Below, one piece after another: positions 20,260 to 31,131 of a DNA stretch of 64,000 nt. The translations under genes were made by a program, and so were the position numbers. The notes under the pieces are model-generated. The model was not told the origin of the DNA. It ran no database searches and saw only the letters and a program-made list of their open reading frames with translations. The DNA lies in assembly GCF_901000735.1 (NCBI RefSeq), contig NC_081551.1, positions 12,439,604 to 12,503,603 on the forward strand. Reading direction: 5' to 3'. This DNA is from Corylus avellana. Taxonomy: Eukaryota > Streptophyta > Magnoliopsida > Fagales > Betulaceae. Each line of letters opens with the position of its first letter. Position 1 is the first letter of the stretch.

Positions 20260-20470
20260 AATCCAGGAAAATGCCAAAAGCTGACTATGTGTCTTCAAGA
20301 CTTTCACTTGCATCTCATATCGAGTTGCTTCAAGCACCAACTTAGCCTTCAAATCTTTCACCTCATTACTCAGCTTCTCATCCCTTTACTGCAAACGTTC
20401 TAACACTCATCTAGCATGGTCACACAGTTCATCAACATCTTTCCACTGGAAGAATCTACACGACCGACCA
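20260..20470 (-). pseudogene. GRF-type zinc-finger/coiled-coil protein remnant
   Basis: On the minus strand one frame reads CRFFQWKDVDELCDHAR, a stop, VLERLQ, a stop, then RDEKLSNEVKDLKAKLVLEA and TRYEMQVKVLK. C-x-F-F-x-W-x-D ends many plant GRF zinc fingers, which in transposon-associated genes are followed by just such a short Lys/Glu coiled coil. Two stops and the missing first half make it a remnant. It lies 0.75 kb beyond the MULE remnant, which commonly carries such cargo. The call is from motif reading only. Confidence 0.45.
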
Positions 20471-21097
20471 AACTATTCAAATTAGGCAAAAGCGGTAGTC
20501 ATTAACTGTTGGCTAATAGAAGAAAAAACAAATAAATGCTCCACAACATTAATACAGATGAAATGCTCCAAAGCTTTCTTAAAAAAAAAAAAAAAAACTT
20601 CACACTCCCATTTAAACAAAATATTTAACTAGTTCAAATACTTAAAAAAAAAAAAAATGTTAATCTACTGCTTGTTAAAGATATATCCTGTCTACTGTTA
20701 CAACTACTTGTTATATATAAAAAGTGTTTTTATTTGTTTATTTTATATATATATATATATATATAACAAATTAATATCAACAACTCGCTGATTTAAGAAA
20801 AAGAAAAAACCTAAACCCTCAACAAACAGTAAAAGAAAATTATGTCTCTGAACTCACAAAACACTCACACAGGGGTCTCCAAAAGGTTTAGGGGTGGAAA
20901 TGAGCATGAAAGGGCGAGGGGGTAAGGGGGTATTTATAGGTGAGAAAAAGTTGAGGCGCTGCATGGCTGTTCTAAAAGGCAGCGTACGTTTGGTACTATT
21001 TATCTAATGGTCCAAAGGCTGTAGCGTATAGCCAAGTATTATCCAAGGGTTAACCCAAAAGTAGTATACGTCCGGTGGTCCCCCTACATACGTCCAT
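20471..21097. other. AT-rich spacer with (TA)n microsatellite
   Basis: A (TA)n run lies at about 20744-20765 and A runs at 20581-20597 and 20644-20657. The last part (21060-21097) contains a GGTGGTCCCCCTRCATACG phrase that recurs after the next solo LTR. Confidence 0.5.
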
Positions 21098-22427
21098 TGA
21101 TGTACAAATTTAATTGTACTCACAAGCGCAGGAGTCGTGTGCAATATAGCGTGTGTGCAAGTGCGAGGTCGATCCACAGGGATTTGTGTTGTGTAAACTA
21201 ATTTCTATTTAAACCAACTCTATTTTAACCTAGCTCCGAATTTCGTGATTGTTGTCGTGCAAAAATAAAACATAAACTAAAGAAAATGATGAAATAAAAT
21301 GGTAAAGAACACTAAGGTTTAATAATTCACTTCGCCAAATCTTAACTCTATATTCTCGTATTTGTTCCTACAATCGACAAACTATTACGCTCAAACTGTT
21401 GTTCGATGTTTTACAAATATCTAGTTTAAATCATTCAATGAATCCACCCATTTTTTATAAATCACAACAAATATCCGATTTGAAATTAAATCATCCTATG
21501 TATCCGTTTGGTTAACGAATCACAACGGATATCCGATTTCAATCGAATGATTTGATGTATCCGAAGGGTGAAACACATCAAATATCCAAATCTAACACAT
21601 AACAGTTCATCACATTCAATTAAAAGATATAAATCAACCAATTGAATGAAAATCTACAACATCCTTATTCAAAGTCAAAATTTTATAAACAAAATACGAG
21701 AATACATGAGTTTGTCAATGACGAAGCTTCATCTTCAACCTTAGTTGAAAGATTTAGCCTCTCATGATAACAAAAACAATCCACAATTAAATTGACGTCA
21801 TGAGAAAATAAAACTTACAATGGAAAAATGAAACAAACGCTCCAAAAACCCAGAAAACACCAATTTTGACAAAGTACGGCGCCCCCGGCTCGTCTCCATC
21901 CGTTACAATAAAAAAGAATGGTATTTATAAGCTAATTTTTTGGTTTTAGTTCTGCCAGGTCGGCCGAGTGTGCTCGATCGCACTCTAGGTGCGCTCGATC
22001 GCACTCGTGCAACGTGTCTCCTATGAGCAGGGCACGAGTGCGATCGACCGCACTAAAAGTGCTATCAATCGCAATTCCAGAAGGAATTAGCCTACTCTTG
22101 TGAAATATGACTTTGTAGATCTTTGCGTTAGCTTTCCAATGACACCAAGATCGCTTCAATCCGAGTTATACAACTCTAGATATGGCCTTTTTAGTGGGAC
22201 TCGTCGAGTGCGAATCATCGCTCGATTCCAATTTGCTACCAATGCTCCATGAAGTGCCTTAAGCCCCAGAATGAGTTGCAAATATCACCTTAAAGCCGCA
22301 TTTTCCTCTTAACGACTTGTAAATCACTAAAACACCAAAACTAACCAAAACATCAGAAAATACTAAAGCTAAAGGCTTAGCAAATGCAAATTAAGGGGTC
22401 TAAATATGCAATATTTGGCACTCATCA
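21098..22427 (-). mobile_element. Athila-like solo LTR 2
   Basis: 1330 bp, read on the minus strand from TGATGAGTGCCAAATATTGC to GTACATCA. Perfect target duplication TCCAT at 21093-21097 and 22428-22432. It carries the AGTGCGATCGAGC motif cluster (21970-22070) and the block of related CGAATCACAACGGATATCC repeats (21440-21600) that marks this LTR subfamily. Confidence 0.9.
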
Positions 22428-22897
22428 TCCATATACTATTGTCAAAGTCTGTGTACTATTTTGCAGGTGTACATACGGTGGTCCCCCTGCATACGTCCTT
22501 ACTAAAAACAAGAGCGTACATACAGTGGTCCTCAGGCATACGTCTGGTCAAAAAGTCTAAAATTCTCAAAATGTCTTTCCAGCTATTCCTAGTGACCTAA
22601 AGTCCAAATTAACATTCTAACTAAGCTACCTAAGCTTAGTTAATTATTTGGGTCACTACACTGCAGTAAGACGACAAGAAGTTAACATCATAGGTTGTTA
22701 ATTATGAGATAGTAGTCTCGCCTAGGTCATAGTAATCAAAAGTGCCTCTCCTTCGCCATGGGCCCTGCTCCCTACGGAGGGTGTTTTTAATTACATAGAC
22801 TGGGTTGTCGTTACAATATCTTTATATATGTTTTATGATTGGTTTTCATATATATGTTGATTTGCTAAATATATGTTCTAACTATTTGTTCTTTAAT
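22428..22897. other. Spacer with repeated ~30-bp phrase
   Basis: The phrase GTACATACGGTGGTCCCCCT then GCATACGTCC occurs at about 22468 and, degenerate, at 22517. A third copy is on the other side of the solo LTR (21066-21097). The solo LTR therefore landed inside a small tandem array. The remainder is unassigned. Confidence 0.55.
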
Positions 22898-23312
22898 GGG
22901 AAAATTACAGTTCACCCCTCCAAAGTTGACAGCGTTTTTCAATTCGAACACCAAAGTTTCAATTTTTGCAATCCACCCCCCCCCAAAGTTCCAAATTTTT
23001 ACAATTTGACCAATTGTGTCCAAAACTTCTCATATTTCCCTTAATTTTTATTTTTATTATTTTTTTTTATAAAAATTTTTTTTTTAAAAAAAAGAATTCA
23101 GGGTGGCTACGCCCATCTGGCCATTTTTGCACCCCCCAAATTTTTTTTTTCATAAAAAAAAAAAAAATCAGGGGCAATATGGGAATTTTGGGATAATATT
23201 GGTCGAATTGAAAAAAATTGAAACTTTGTGGGGGTGGATTGCAAAAATTGAAACTTTGATGTTCGAATTGAAAAATACTGTCAACTTTGAGGGGGTAAAC
23301 TGTAATTTTCCC
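22898..23312. mobile_element. Mutator-like MITE, 415 bp, 9-bp TSD
   Basis: Flanked by TTCTTTAAT at 22889-22897 and 23313-23321. Inverted arms of about 130 bp begin GGGAAAATTACAGTT and continue CAAAGTTGACAG and TTCAATTCGAACA. The arms themselves contain repeated CAAAGTTTCAATTTTTGCAA units. No coding capacity. Confidence 0.92.
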
Positions 23313-23339
23313 TTCTTTAATATTTCAGTTTATCAATCA

Positions 23340-24268
23340 TATGGTCCTTATGAATTGCCTATAAATCCTATTTGTCAAATATCTGTCATTACTGATTTGA
23401 CATATGAAGATTGGAGACGATAACATATCTTGTCTATGACATTGGAGGGGCACAATCTTTTGCAGACACGACCGGAAAAACCTACTCTGGACTCTACTGA
23501 ATGTGACATAGAAACATACAATCAGTGGGAACATGTTAATGATGTTGCAAGAGACTTCATCTTGACATCATTGACACCTGGGCTTTATGAGAAGTTGTAA
23601 AACTTCAAGTATTCTTTAGATATGCTGGAATATTTAGAAGCAATGTTTGGGGAGGACTATCATGTTCCCAGACAGAAAAGTGATACAAAAGTGACTGAGA
23701 CGATTTTAGTTAACTATGAGATAGTCAAACTGAAAGATCTTGGTTTGTTGGAAGCTAGATTAGATAGTCAATCTATGATTGATAAGATCCTGTATTCTGT
23801 TATAAGACGTTACGAGGAATTTAGACATGAAAACAAAGGCAAAGGTGTTTGCACTACGTTAAATTAAAAGATAATGCAACAGAAAGCATGATAGAACCAT
23901 TGTCTGGTATGGATATTGGTAGCTCTTCAGACTTAGAGCCGAAAGGCAAAGAGAAGAGTGGATCCGACACAGTTGTCAAAACATTTGCCGAAGGTATCAG
24001 TAAAGCTCAGAAGAAGTCCAAGGGCAAAGCCAAGGGGATTTGCTATGACTGTAAGAAGGATGGTCATTGGTTGAGAAACTGTCCCCAGAATCTTGCATTC
24101 AGACGTTCAGGTAAAAGTTTTTTTCTTAACAAGGTACATGTATTAAGTAGAAATCCACCAGTATTCTTGGTGTGTGGATTTTGGTCTAATACATGTTTAG
24201 AAAAATTGTTTTGCAAAGGTTCCAGGAAATCAGAAAACCAAGAAGAGAAAGTTAACTGGGAAGTATGA
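23340..24268 (+). pseudogene. Copia gag (UBN2 type with CCHC knuckle), broken
   Basis: Frame 3 reads through two stops (near 23421 and 23598): RPEKPTLDSTECDIETYNQW, then VARDFILTSLTPGLYEKL, then YLEAMFGEDYHVPRQ. This is the UBN2-type capsid region of plant Copia gag. A frame change near 23850 leads to KKSKGKAKGICYDCKKDGHW with LRNCP, the CX2CX4HX4C nucleocapsid knuckle (about 24040-24081). After the knuckle, the segment from about 24113 to 24219 begins GTAAAAG and ends TTTTGCAAAG and looks like an inserted or intron-like stretch. The matching 3' LTR is probably 32683-35227. No 5' LTR is seen upstream. Confidence 0.75.
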
Positions 24269-24720
24269 AGATGGAATGGAGATTCCAATACATGTCAATA
24301 AATCATCAAAATAAAGGCTATGTAAAAATTAGAAAATAGATATTTTCTAAAGAATAAATTGGATATTATATAAATATGCCAATTGCAATAAAGGATTGAA
24401 TTTTATTCAATAAAGTTGTTGCTTGTAGTCTGATGATTTATAATTTGTTTAGAATCTTATTATTATGTTTGTCCTTAAAGCTAATAAAATCATTTAAATT
24501 GTCATAGTAATATTATTGTTAATTTCATCAAAGTATTCAAAAGACTATGATAGAATTCAAGGATCCTTTGAATCTTGATAGATCATAGTTTTAAAATTGT
24601 CTTGATGATAGATATGAATAAGATAATCTTTTCTATGGAAAAGGATGGCAAGTAAATATGATTTTGATTAGAATATTATGATATGTTATAAAAGGAGATA
24701 TTGAGTGTAGTCACTGTGTG
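24269..24720. other. Copia internal sequence, not recognised
   Basis: AT-rich, no protease or integrase motif that I can read. It is interrupted at 24721 by a solo LTR and resumes at 26812. Confidence 0.45.
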
Positions 24721-25444
24721 ATAACTGTTGTGCAAATATCCATCTAATTAATAGGCAAATAAATGTACGTTTTACTCGCAAGTGCACAAGATCAAAATGA
24801 TAGTAGAGAAAGCAAGTACGAGATCATTCCCACGAGGATTGAAATAAATTATGCTTAAAAAGAATTCCTAATTAATGAACTGAATAAAACGAAATAAAAG
24901 ATTGGATTTAAATAATAAGAATGAAAGGATAGGGTTTTGATATCCACTGCTAATCATACTCGAATAAGTTAAACAATGTGCCAATGTTCCAACCATATCA
25001 GGATACCTAATGTTTGCCAACCTAATGGCATGGTATCTACTCCTTAAGCTATTGATCTCCCTAAGCAACGAATTACGCATGGTATCTACTCTAATTCTTT
25101 TCTTTCACAAAGGATTTAGCATAGTATCTACTAAGTTGTTTTTCAAGAAAGCATAAATCTATGGAAATCGACAAACACATGAAGCCTAGGACATGGTATC
25201 TACATCCGGTTCTCCATGTTGATTATCCAAGAACCTTTGATGGGGTTCTTTTGTCACTCTATTAAGCCCAGGGCTTGATCATCCAAATTGACTTAAATAA
25301 CAAATCCACACCACATGCATATGATGATTAGGCACATTCGTGTGAGGAATTCAATAACATAGGAAATAATAAAGTTAAGTATCCAAAATATAATTGTAGC
25401 AAAGGCGCCAATATTGAAATCCTAAAGAGATATGATTAGGGCTT

Positions 25445-26219
25445 TGATGAGAAGCAACAAGCACCATTAAAGGATCCATTGCATGTTCCAGTTGGGCCTA
25501 TTACTAGAGCAAGATCCAAGAAGGTCAAAGAAGCACTTAATGGGCTGATTCAAGAGATTTGGGCTGATTCTAAAATGGGGCATTCCAAACCTGGACCAAA
25601 GGGAGAGAAGGTGTAATAAATTTGATCAAAGCTATTGATGGAGCTGATTGCGCATAATTTCCTTAGCAATGACATGAATTAATGGTTGATTATGGCTGAT
25701 TGACTTTCCAATTACATATCAATTAATTGGATGATTGACTTGCCAAATTATATGACAATTAATTGGTTGATTGACTTAAATCAACCTTAATTTTAGGCTT
25801 TTATTAGTTAGTCCTTTTTTACCTTATTTACTTTCCAATGTTGGAATCAATTTAATTTCCTTTCCATAGCAAGTAGGTAGTCATATTTTCAGCCATGCTT
25901 TATAAATAGCATGCACTCATTGTAATTAACATCATGAATGAAAATACAAAAGTGAGGTTTGCTTCTTCTATTAGTTCTTCAGAGAACTTGTGAACTTATC
26001 AAGGATTCTTCCTTGTGGCGTTCAAACTTTATACCTTCGGTTCGCGTTTCGTTTATAAACGTTGGGTCGAAGGTTGTTACTTTTTATACCTTTGGTTCGC
26101 GTTTCATTTATAAATGTTGGGTCGGGGTTTTCTATCTAAAATCTGATTTTTAGCTTTCTTGGGTTAATTTCCAATATTGTTTGTTGGGTCTCAAAGCGTG
26201 TCGATTGAGGTTCGCATCA
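25445..26219 (+). mobile_element. Gypsy solo LTR nested in solo LTR 3
   Basis: 775 bp, TGATGAGAAG to TTCGCATCA, perfect duplication GGCTT at 25440-25444 and 26220-26224. It contains a TATA-like tataaatagc (about 25901), a poly-A-region-like stretch and a repeated TTCGCGTTTC phrase (26041 and 26099). Its first 170 bp encode the end of a Gypsy polyprotein (separate entry). Confidence 0.9.
25446..25616 (+). pseudogene. C-terminal tail of a Gypsy Pol encoded inside an LTR
   Basis: A 56-codon open frame runs from the first base after the LTR's initial T to a TAA. It reads LHVPVGPITRARSKKVKEAL then NGLIQEIWAD, ending PGPKGEKV. GP-x-TRAR-x-K-x-x-x-AL is the familiar last segment of chromovirus-like (Reina/Galadriel type) polyproteins. 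In those elements the pol reading frame ends within or at the 3' LTR. In a solo LTR this tail is left without its gene. It is too short to be listed by ordinary ORF cut-offs. Confidence 0.75.
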
Positions 26220-26806
26220 GGCTTCAATTGAGCCATAACTAAAGTATTAGCTACACATAATTTGGATGAAAATCATCCTCATACAAAAATAATAAAATAA
26301 TAGAGAAGAGAAGAAAAACTCAAAATTCTTCTTGATCTAGCCTCCAATTCTTCTCCCGAGCTTGTGTCTGCTCCTCCCCCCTCTATTTGGATGAATAGAT
26401 GGAGTATTTATTGAGTTTGGAACAACCCTAGACATTTTTGTGTAGCCTAACAACTCAAAAATCGAGTTGGAGTTGGATTCTAGACTTCCAAACCGTGTCA
26501 AACGTGTTCTTTGCTACTCTAGCGCACGTCTGCATTCGATCGCAGGATGGCCGCTCGATCCCTTTGGTTGGGGCGCTTGACCGCATGATTGCGCTCGATC
26601 CCAATGGCTTTGGCGCTCAAGCGCATTTCCTTCAGCTTGTGACTAAAATATCTTTTAAGTACGAAACTTTCCGGAAACGCTTGCTTTTCTTCAAAATCCT
26701 AAAAATGCAAGAAAACACAAAAACAACACAAAACATCAACTTATAACAAAACTAAGAGATCAACATATGTGAATTAAGGGGCTTGAATGTGTAACATTTC
26801 TTATCA

Positions 26807-26938
26807 ATAACTCAAGACTGTTCAAATATAAAAGTTTTTCGAAGAAATTCAAAGAAGAGTTGTATGTTGAAAATATCCTTTTGGAGAATAACAAGTCATA
26901 TTGTGGATAAAATCCAAAGTGGAAACACATATTGGTTT
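26807..26938 (+). other. Copia internal sequence between two insertions
   Basis: 132 bp of the host Copia element between the ATAAC duplication and the LTR element that follows. No domain readable. Confidence 0.5.
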
Positions 26939-27351
26939 TGTTGAATCAATTTTTGGTCCAACAATCTCGAATTGGTGTGATCATTGCGTTCTTCAAGGCA
27001 TCTTTCTTCTTCGATCTCTGGGCTCCTATAAAATAACAAGAGCGTCAAAGGGGTCTCCGGGCCTTTGCCGAAGTCTCTCTGATGCTTAAGTTAGCAATCA
27101 TATATGAAGTCTGAATGTAGCATGAGCTAGCAATATATTGAGAATTAATTGGTCGATCCCCTCCTACTAATGCCTTGAGTTCCCTTTTATAGGGTTTTAT
27201 TTGTGTAAGTGCTCTCTCAATCTTCTCCCTTAAGGTGATTGAGGGATAATTTGAGATAGTGGAGAGATAATGTGAGGTAGTTGAGATAATGGAGTGATAG
27301 TGGATGGTTGTTGCGAGATAGTGGGACCCATTGTGGATTTTATTCTCAATA
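26939..27351. repeat. Left LTR of the 4.55-kb element
   Basis: 413 bp. Shares TTGGTCCAACARTCTYCGATTGG and TTCCCTTTTATAGGGTTTTA with the right LTR. It is longer than the right copy by a block of GAGATAGTGGAGAGATAATG-type short repeats near 27240-27300. Confidence 0.88.
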
Positions 27352-27599
27352 GTTACCCCCTGATTCCCATGGCTGACTTGTCCAGCTAGTCGAGCATCGG
27401 GAATCTTATGTAAACTTAGGAAGCGCAGGAGCTCTCAAAGGTGGCTCTTCTGAGGCTAAAAATTTCTAAAAAATCTTTGAATATGCTTAAATGAAAAAAA
27501 GGTCTTTCGCTCAACTTTATTGTCTCACTTGTTCCCTTTATCTTTTCACAATCTTAAAAATAAAATTTAAGAGTTTAATGTTTGTGATTGCTTGGCAGA

Positions 27600-28090
27600 A
27601 TGCTCGGCCATGGGAAAGCGCCTTTGAACAATCCTTCTTTAGGGGCTTTATGTTCTCGGCTATATTTCTCTGAGGTAGTTTAACCCTTGAACAATCCTTC
27701 TTTAGAGGCTTTATGTTCTTAATCTTCGAGGTTAATCTCAGGAAAGTGCCTTGACTATATTTTACCGAGGGGTTCAGCCTGAGAATTAACTTGCGTGGTT
27801 TTAAATTCTTAGTTTGGCTGAGTTTAGAAAGCGCCTTTACGGCTGTATTTCACAAACGTTTATGCTCGGGAAAGTGCTTCGGCTATATTTCCCGATGAGT
27901 TTGGAAAGCTCCTTTACGGCTATATTTCACAAACATTTATGCTCAGGAAAGCGCCTTTACGGCTATATTTCCCGATGAGCTTGGAAAGCGTCTTTACTGC
28001 TATATTTCACAAACATTTATGCTCGGGAAAGTGCCTTTACGGCTATATTTCACGATGATTATTTTTGGGTAAAGTGCCTTGTCAGCTGTA
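27600..28090. repeat. Repeats of GCGCCTTTACGGCTATATTT
   Basis: The phrase GCCTTTACGGCTATATTTC, alternately followed by ACAAACRTTTATGCTC and CCGATGAG, repeats about seven times with spacing of 50-75 bp. Confidence 0.8.
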
Positions 28091-28221
28091 TTTACTTGAA
28101 TATTTCATCTAGTGCTTGAGGTGTTCAGCATTTTATGGCCTCAGGAGTGCTTTCGCTTCAGACTCCACGGGATGTTGCGCTCCAACTCCTCGGCGTCCTA
28201 CTTCCTTGTACGATCATTCCT

Positions 28222-29500
28222 AATTTGGAGCTAGTTTTCCCTCGGCTGGGTCCTTGGTGGCGACGGTGACTTCGGTGCTTGACCTTTTAATTGAAGTACC
28301 AAGTCGCTCTCTCCTGGTATGCTGCCATAATTACTTGGGGCTGGTCCTGCTTCTCTTGTAGCAAGTCAATGAGTAGCTTGAGGCCTTCATCATTGCACTT
28401 GGGCCGATGGGTCTTTACGCGGAAGCTTCTCAATCCAACCTGAGTTGGGATGACTGCTTTCCTTTGCGCTCACCAAGCCGTTTCTTCAAAATTTTGAAGA
28501 TGGTCTTCAAACCAGACACCCCTCCATGGTCTTCAAACCAAACAGAGCCCTAATGGCAAGGCTCGGCGATGGCAAGTCTTGGCGAAGCTCGGCCATGGTG
28601 AGGCGCAAGGTCCTTCCTCGGCATCCTACTACCTTGTATGGTCCTTCCTAATTTGGAGCTAGTTTTCCCTCAGCGAGGTCCTTGGTGGCGATGGTGACTT
28701 CGATGCTTGACCTTTTGATTGAAGTTTCGAGTTGCTTTCTCCTTGTATGCTGCCATGATTCCTTAAGGCTGGTCTCGCTTCTCTTGCAGCAAGTCAAGGA
28801 GTAGCTTAAGGCCTTCATCATTGCACTTGGGTTGATGGATCTTTACGCGAAAGCTTCTCAATCCAACCTCGGCTGGGATGACTGCTTTCCTTTGCGCTCA
28901 CCAAGCCGTTTCTTCAAAATTTTGAAGATGGTCTTCAAACCAGACACCCCTCCATGGTCTTCAAACCAAACAGAGCCCTAATGGCAAGGCTTGGCGATGG
29001 CAAGTCTTGGCGAAGCTCGGCCATGGTGAGGCACACCGAAGCTCGGCTAGGTCCTTCCTCGGCATCCTACTACCTTGTACGGTCCTTCCTAATTTGGAGC
29101 TAGTTTTCCCTCGGCGGGGTCCTTGGTGTCGATGGTGACTTCGGTGCTTGACCTTTTGATTGAAGTTCTGAGCTGCTCTCTCCTAGTATGCTGCCATGAT
29201 TACTTAGGGTTGGTCCCGCTTCTCTTGTAGCAAGTCAAGGAGTAGCTTGAGGCCTTCATCATTGCACTTGGGCCAAAGGGTCTTTATGCGGAAGCTTCTC
29301 GATCCAACCTCGGCTGGGATGACTGCTTTCCTTTGCACTCACCAAGCCGTTTCTTCAAAATTTTGAAGATGCTCTTCAAACGAACCAGACACCCCCATGG
29401 TCTTCAAACCAAATAGAGCCCTAATAGTGAGGCTTGGTGATGGCAAGGCAACAGCAAAGCTCGGCCATGATGAGGTGCAGTGAAGCTTGGCCATGGTGAG
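28222..29500. repeat. Three tandem copies of a ~430-bp unit
   Basis: Units start AATTTGGAGCTAGTTTTCCC at 28222, 28650 and 29091, giving lengths of 428 and 441 bp for the first two. All share TTCATCATTGCACTTGGG and CACCAAGCCGTTTCTTCAAA. They differ by scattered substitutions and small indels. Confidence 0.92.
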
Positions 29501-29572
29501 GTGCAGTGAAGCTCGACCATGGTGAGACGCAACGAAGCTCGGCCATGGTAAGGCTCAGCGAAGCTCGACTGA
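29458..29572. repeat. Short tandem repeat, ~28-bp unit
   Basis: About four to five copies of GAAGCTCGGCCATGGTGAGG plus a variable GCRCAGC linker, continuing a motif that ends each 430-bp unit. Confidence 0.75.
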
Positions 29573-29579
29573 CTTAGCC

Positions 29580-30025
29580 TCGGGATTTTTCTCCTCGGAA
29601 TATTTTTCGAGATGATTTTCCTTGGAAATTTATCCTCTGGAATTTTCTCCTCGAAATATTTATACTAGGAAATTTATCCTCGGGAGTTTTCTGCACAAAG
29701 TGAGAAAGAAACGAAGCAAGTGCATCCATCCAAGCAATAGAAGAACAAATAGAGCATTAATAAACTTGGATAATTGTTGCCATTTTGGTTCCTTGAAGCT
29801 TAGGATTGGTGCTCTCGGATTCCTCGGAATTTTGACTCCTCGGATTCCTTGAAATTTGTCTCCTAGGAATTCTTGGGAATGTTCACTTCCTCAGGAAATT
29901 TTTCCTCGGGAAACTTTTCTACTTGGAAATTTTTACTCGGGAAATTTTTCTAGAAAAATTTTCCCTCGGGAATTTTTTCTCCTCAGAAACTTTTCCTCGA
30001 GAAATTTTCTCCCCCAGAATTTTTT
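29580..30025. repeat. Degenerate CCTCGGAAATTTTTC repeats
   Basis: Many imperfect copies of TCCTCGGGAAATTTTTC-like 17-20-bp words. They alternate with inverted forms (AAAAATTTTCC), so local hairpins are possible. Confidence 0.75.
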
Positions 30026-31131
30026 TTTTCTTTTTGGTGGCGAACTGTGAAACTCGGCCGCGACAAGAGTTTGGCGACCATGGGCTGGGTCGACGAACCT
30101 TTGGGCGAGGTCATTACGACTCCGAAGCTGGTTGGACGAACTTTTATTCAAGGTCGGGTGAAGGTGTTTCTGAGTTGAGAATCTCATATTGGCGACCTTT
30201 AGGTCGGACTTGGGTCGATGCCGCATGCGGGGTGTTGGCGAAACCGTAGCGTGGCAAACCTGTGGTGGGTTCGGCAAGCTTGGAACTTGGTAGCTAAACT
30301 TTGACACGAGGTCCGGCCATCTTGACATGGTCCACCGACGAACTTGAGAAGGGATCAGCTTAGCGACCCTAAACGCAGTCGCGGGGAACAGAGATGACGG
30401 GTGGGCAACCTTGAGGAACCACGCGGTCTGAGCTCGTTTAGGTGAACTTATGGAGGGATCTGACGACCTTAAGATGCGGGCAAGGTCTAGCGACCTTGAG
30501 TGAGGCAGTCCAGCGAAGGTTCACTGGTGAGGCAAGGTGTGGCGTTGACTATCGCAGAGTCGCTTGCGGGGTTCACTGCTTGCTGATTTGGACGTCGTGG
30601 GAGAGTCCGGCGACCCGCCGAAGTATACTATCAATCTGTGATGGTGCTCAGCGAAGAGGACTGCATGGGTTGTTAAGAAAATTTTTCCCCAAGTGAAGAG
30701 GGTGTGCTCCTTCTTTTCTTTGGGGATACTTTTAATTGTTTATACTCCTTTTTGCTGTAGCGAGCACCTTTTCTTTGTTGCTACATGCTTTTTCAAAGAC
30801 CCATGTTTAGTTTTCTTCTCTTTTCTTCTAAAGAAGACATACGTCATAGGCTTTTCCTCTACTTTTTGACTGCTACAGTAGAAATTGTCCCTGATTGCCC
30901 TTTCTTTCAATAGTCTCAAGCGACCAATCCAAGACCTTGAGGATCTAACGAAGGTAAACACTGATTTGGTGTATGTACACTCAAATCGCCATGGAGTGGA
31001 TTTGGGATCCGTGACTATAGATCTGTGCAGATTTGATTCTAGCTGGTTGATGTTCGCCCAAATGTATGATCACCACCATAATGAGTTTTGATTTTGCAAG
31101 AACATAGTTGTTCCCAAAGACAGCTCTAAAT

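Larger units (their letters stand above)
24726..26806 (-). mobile_element. Athila-like solo LTR 3, itself interrupted
   Basis: On the minus strand it runs from TGATAAGAAATGTTACAC (26806) to ATTTGCACAACA (24726), with a perfect target duplication ATAAC at 24721-24725 and 26807-26811. Length is 2081 bp, or about 1300 bp after removing the nested LTR at 25445-26219 and its duplicated 5 bp. It keeps the usual GATCGCA motif cluster (26525-26620). Confidence 0.92.

Noticed and set aside
21932..22159. Frames with ALDRTRA/CDRAH-like peptides in the Athila-like LTRs (also 46640-47054, 49590-49814, 60221-60409, 61406-61803)
   Set aside because: They are translations of the repeated GATCGAGCGCAC word in LTRs and leaders and shift or stop between copies.
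27600..29570. Regularly spaced repeats considered as a CRISPR-like array
   Set aside because: Units are long, degenerate and without unique equal-length spacers, lie between LTRs, and the DNA is plant nuclear.
29933..30328. 131-codon minus-strand frame in the 4.55-kb element
   Set aside because: Lys/Phe/Arg-rich N-terminal half translates the CCTCGGAAATTTTTC repeats; no domain and no conservation test possible.
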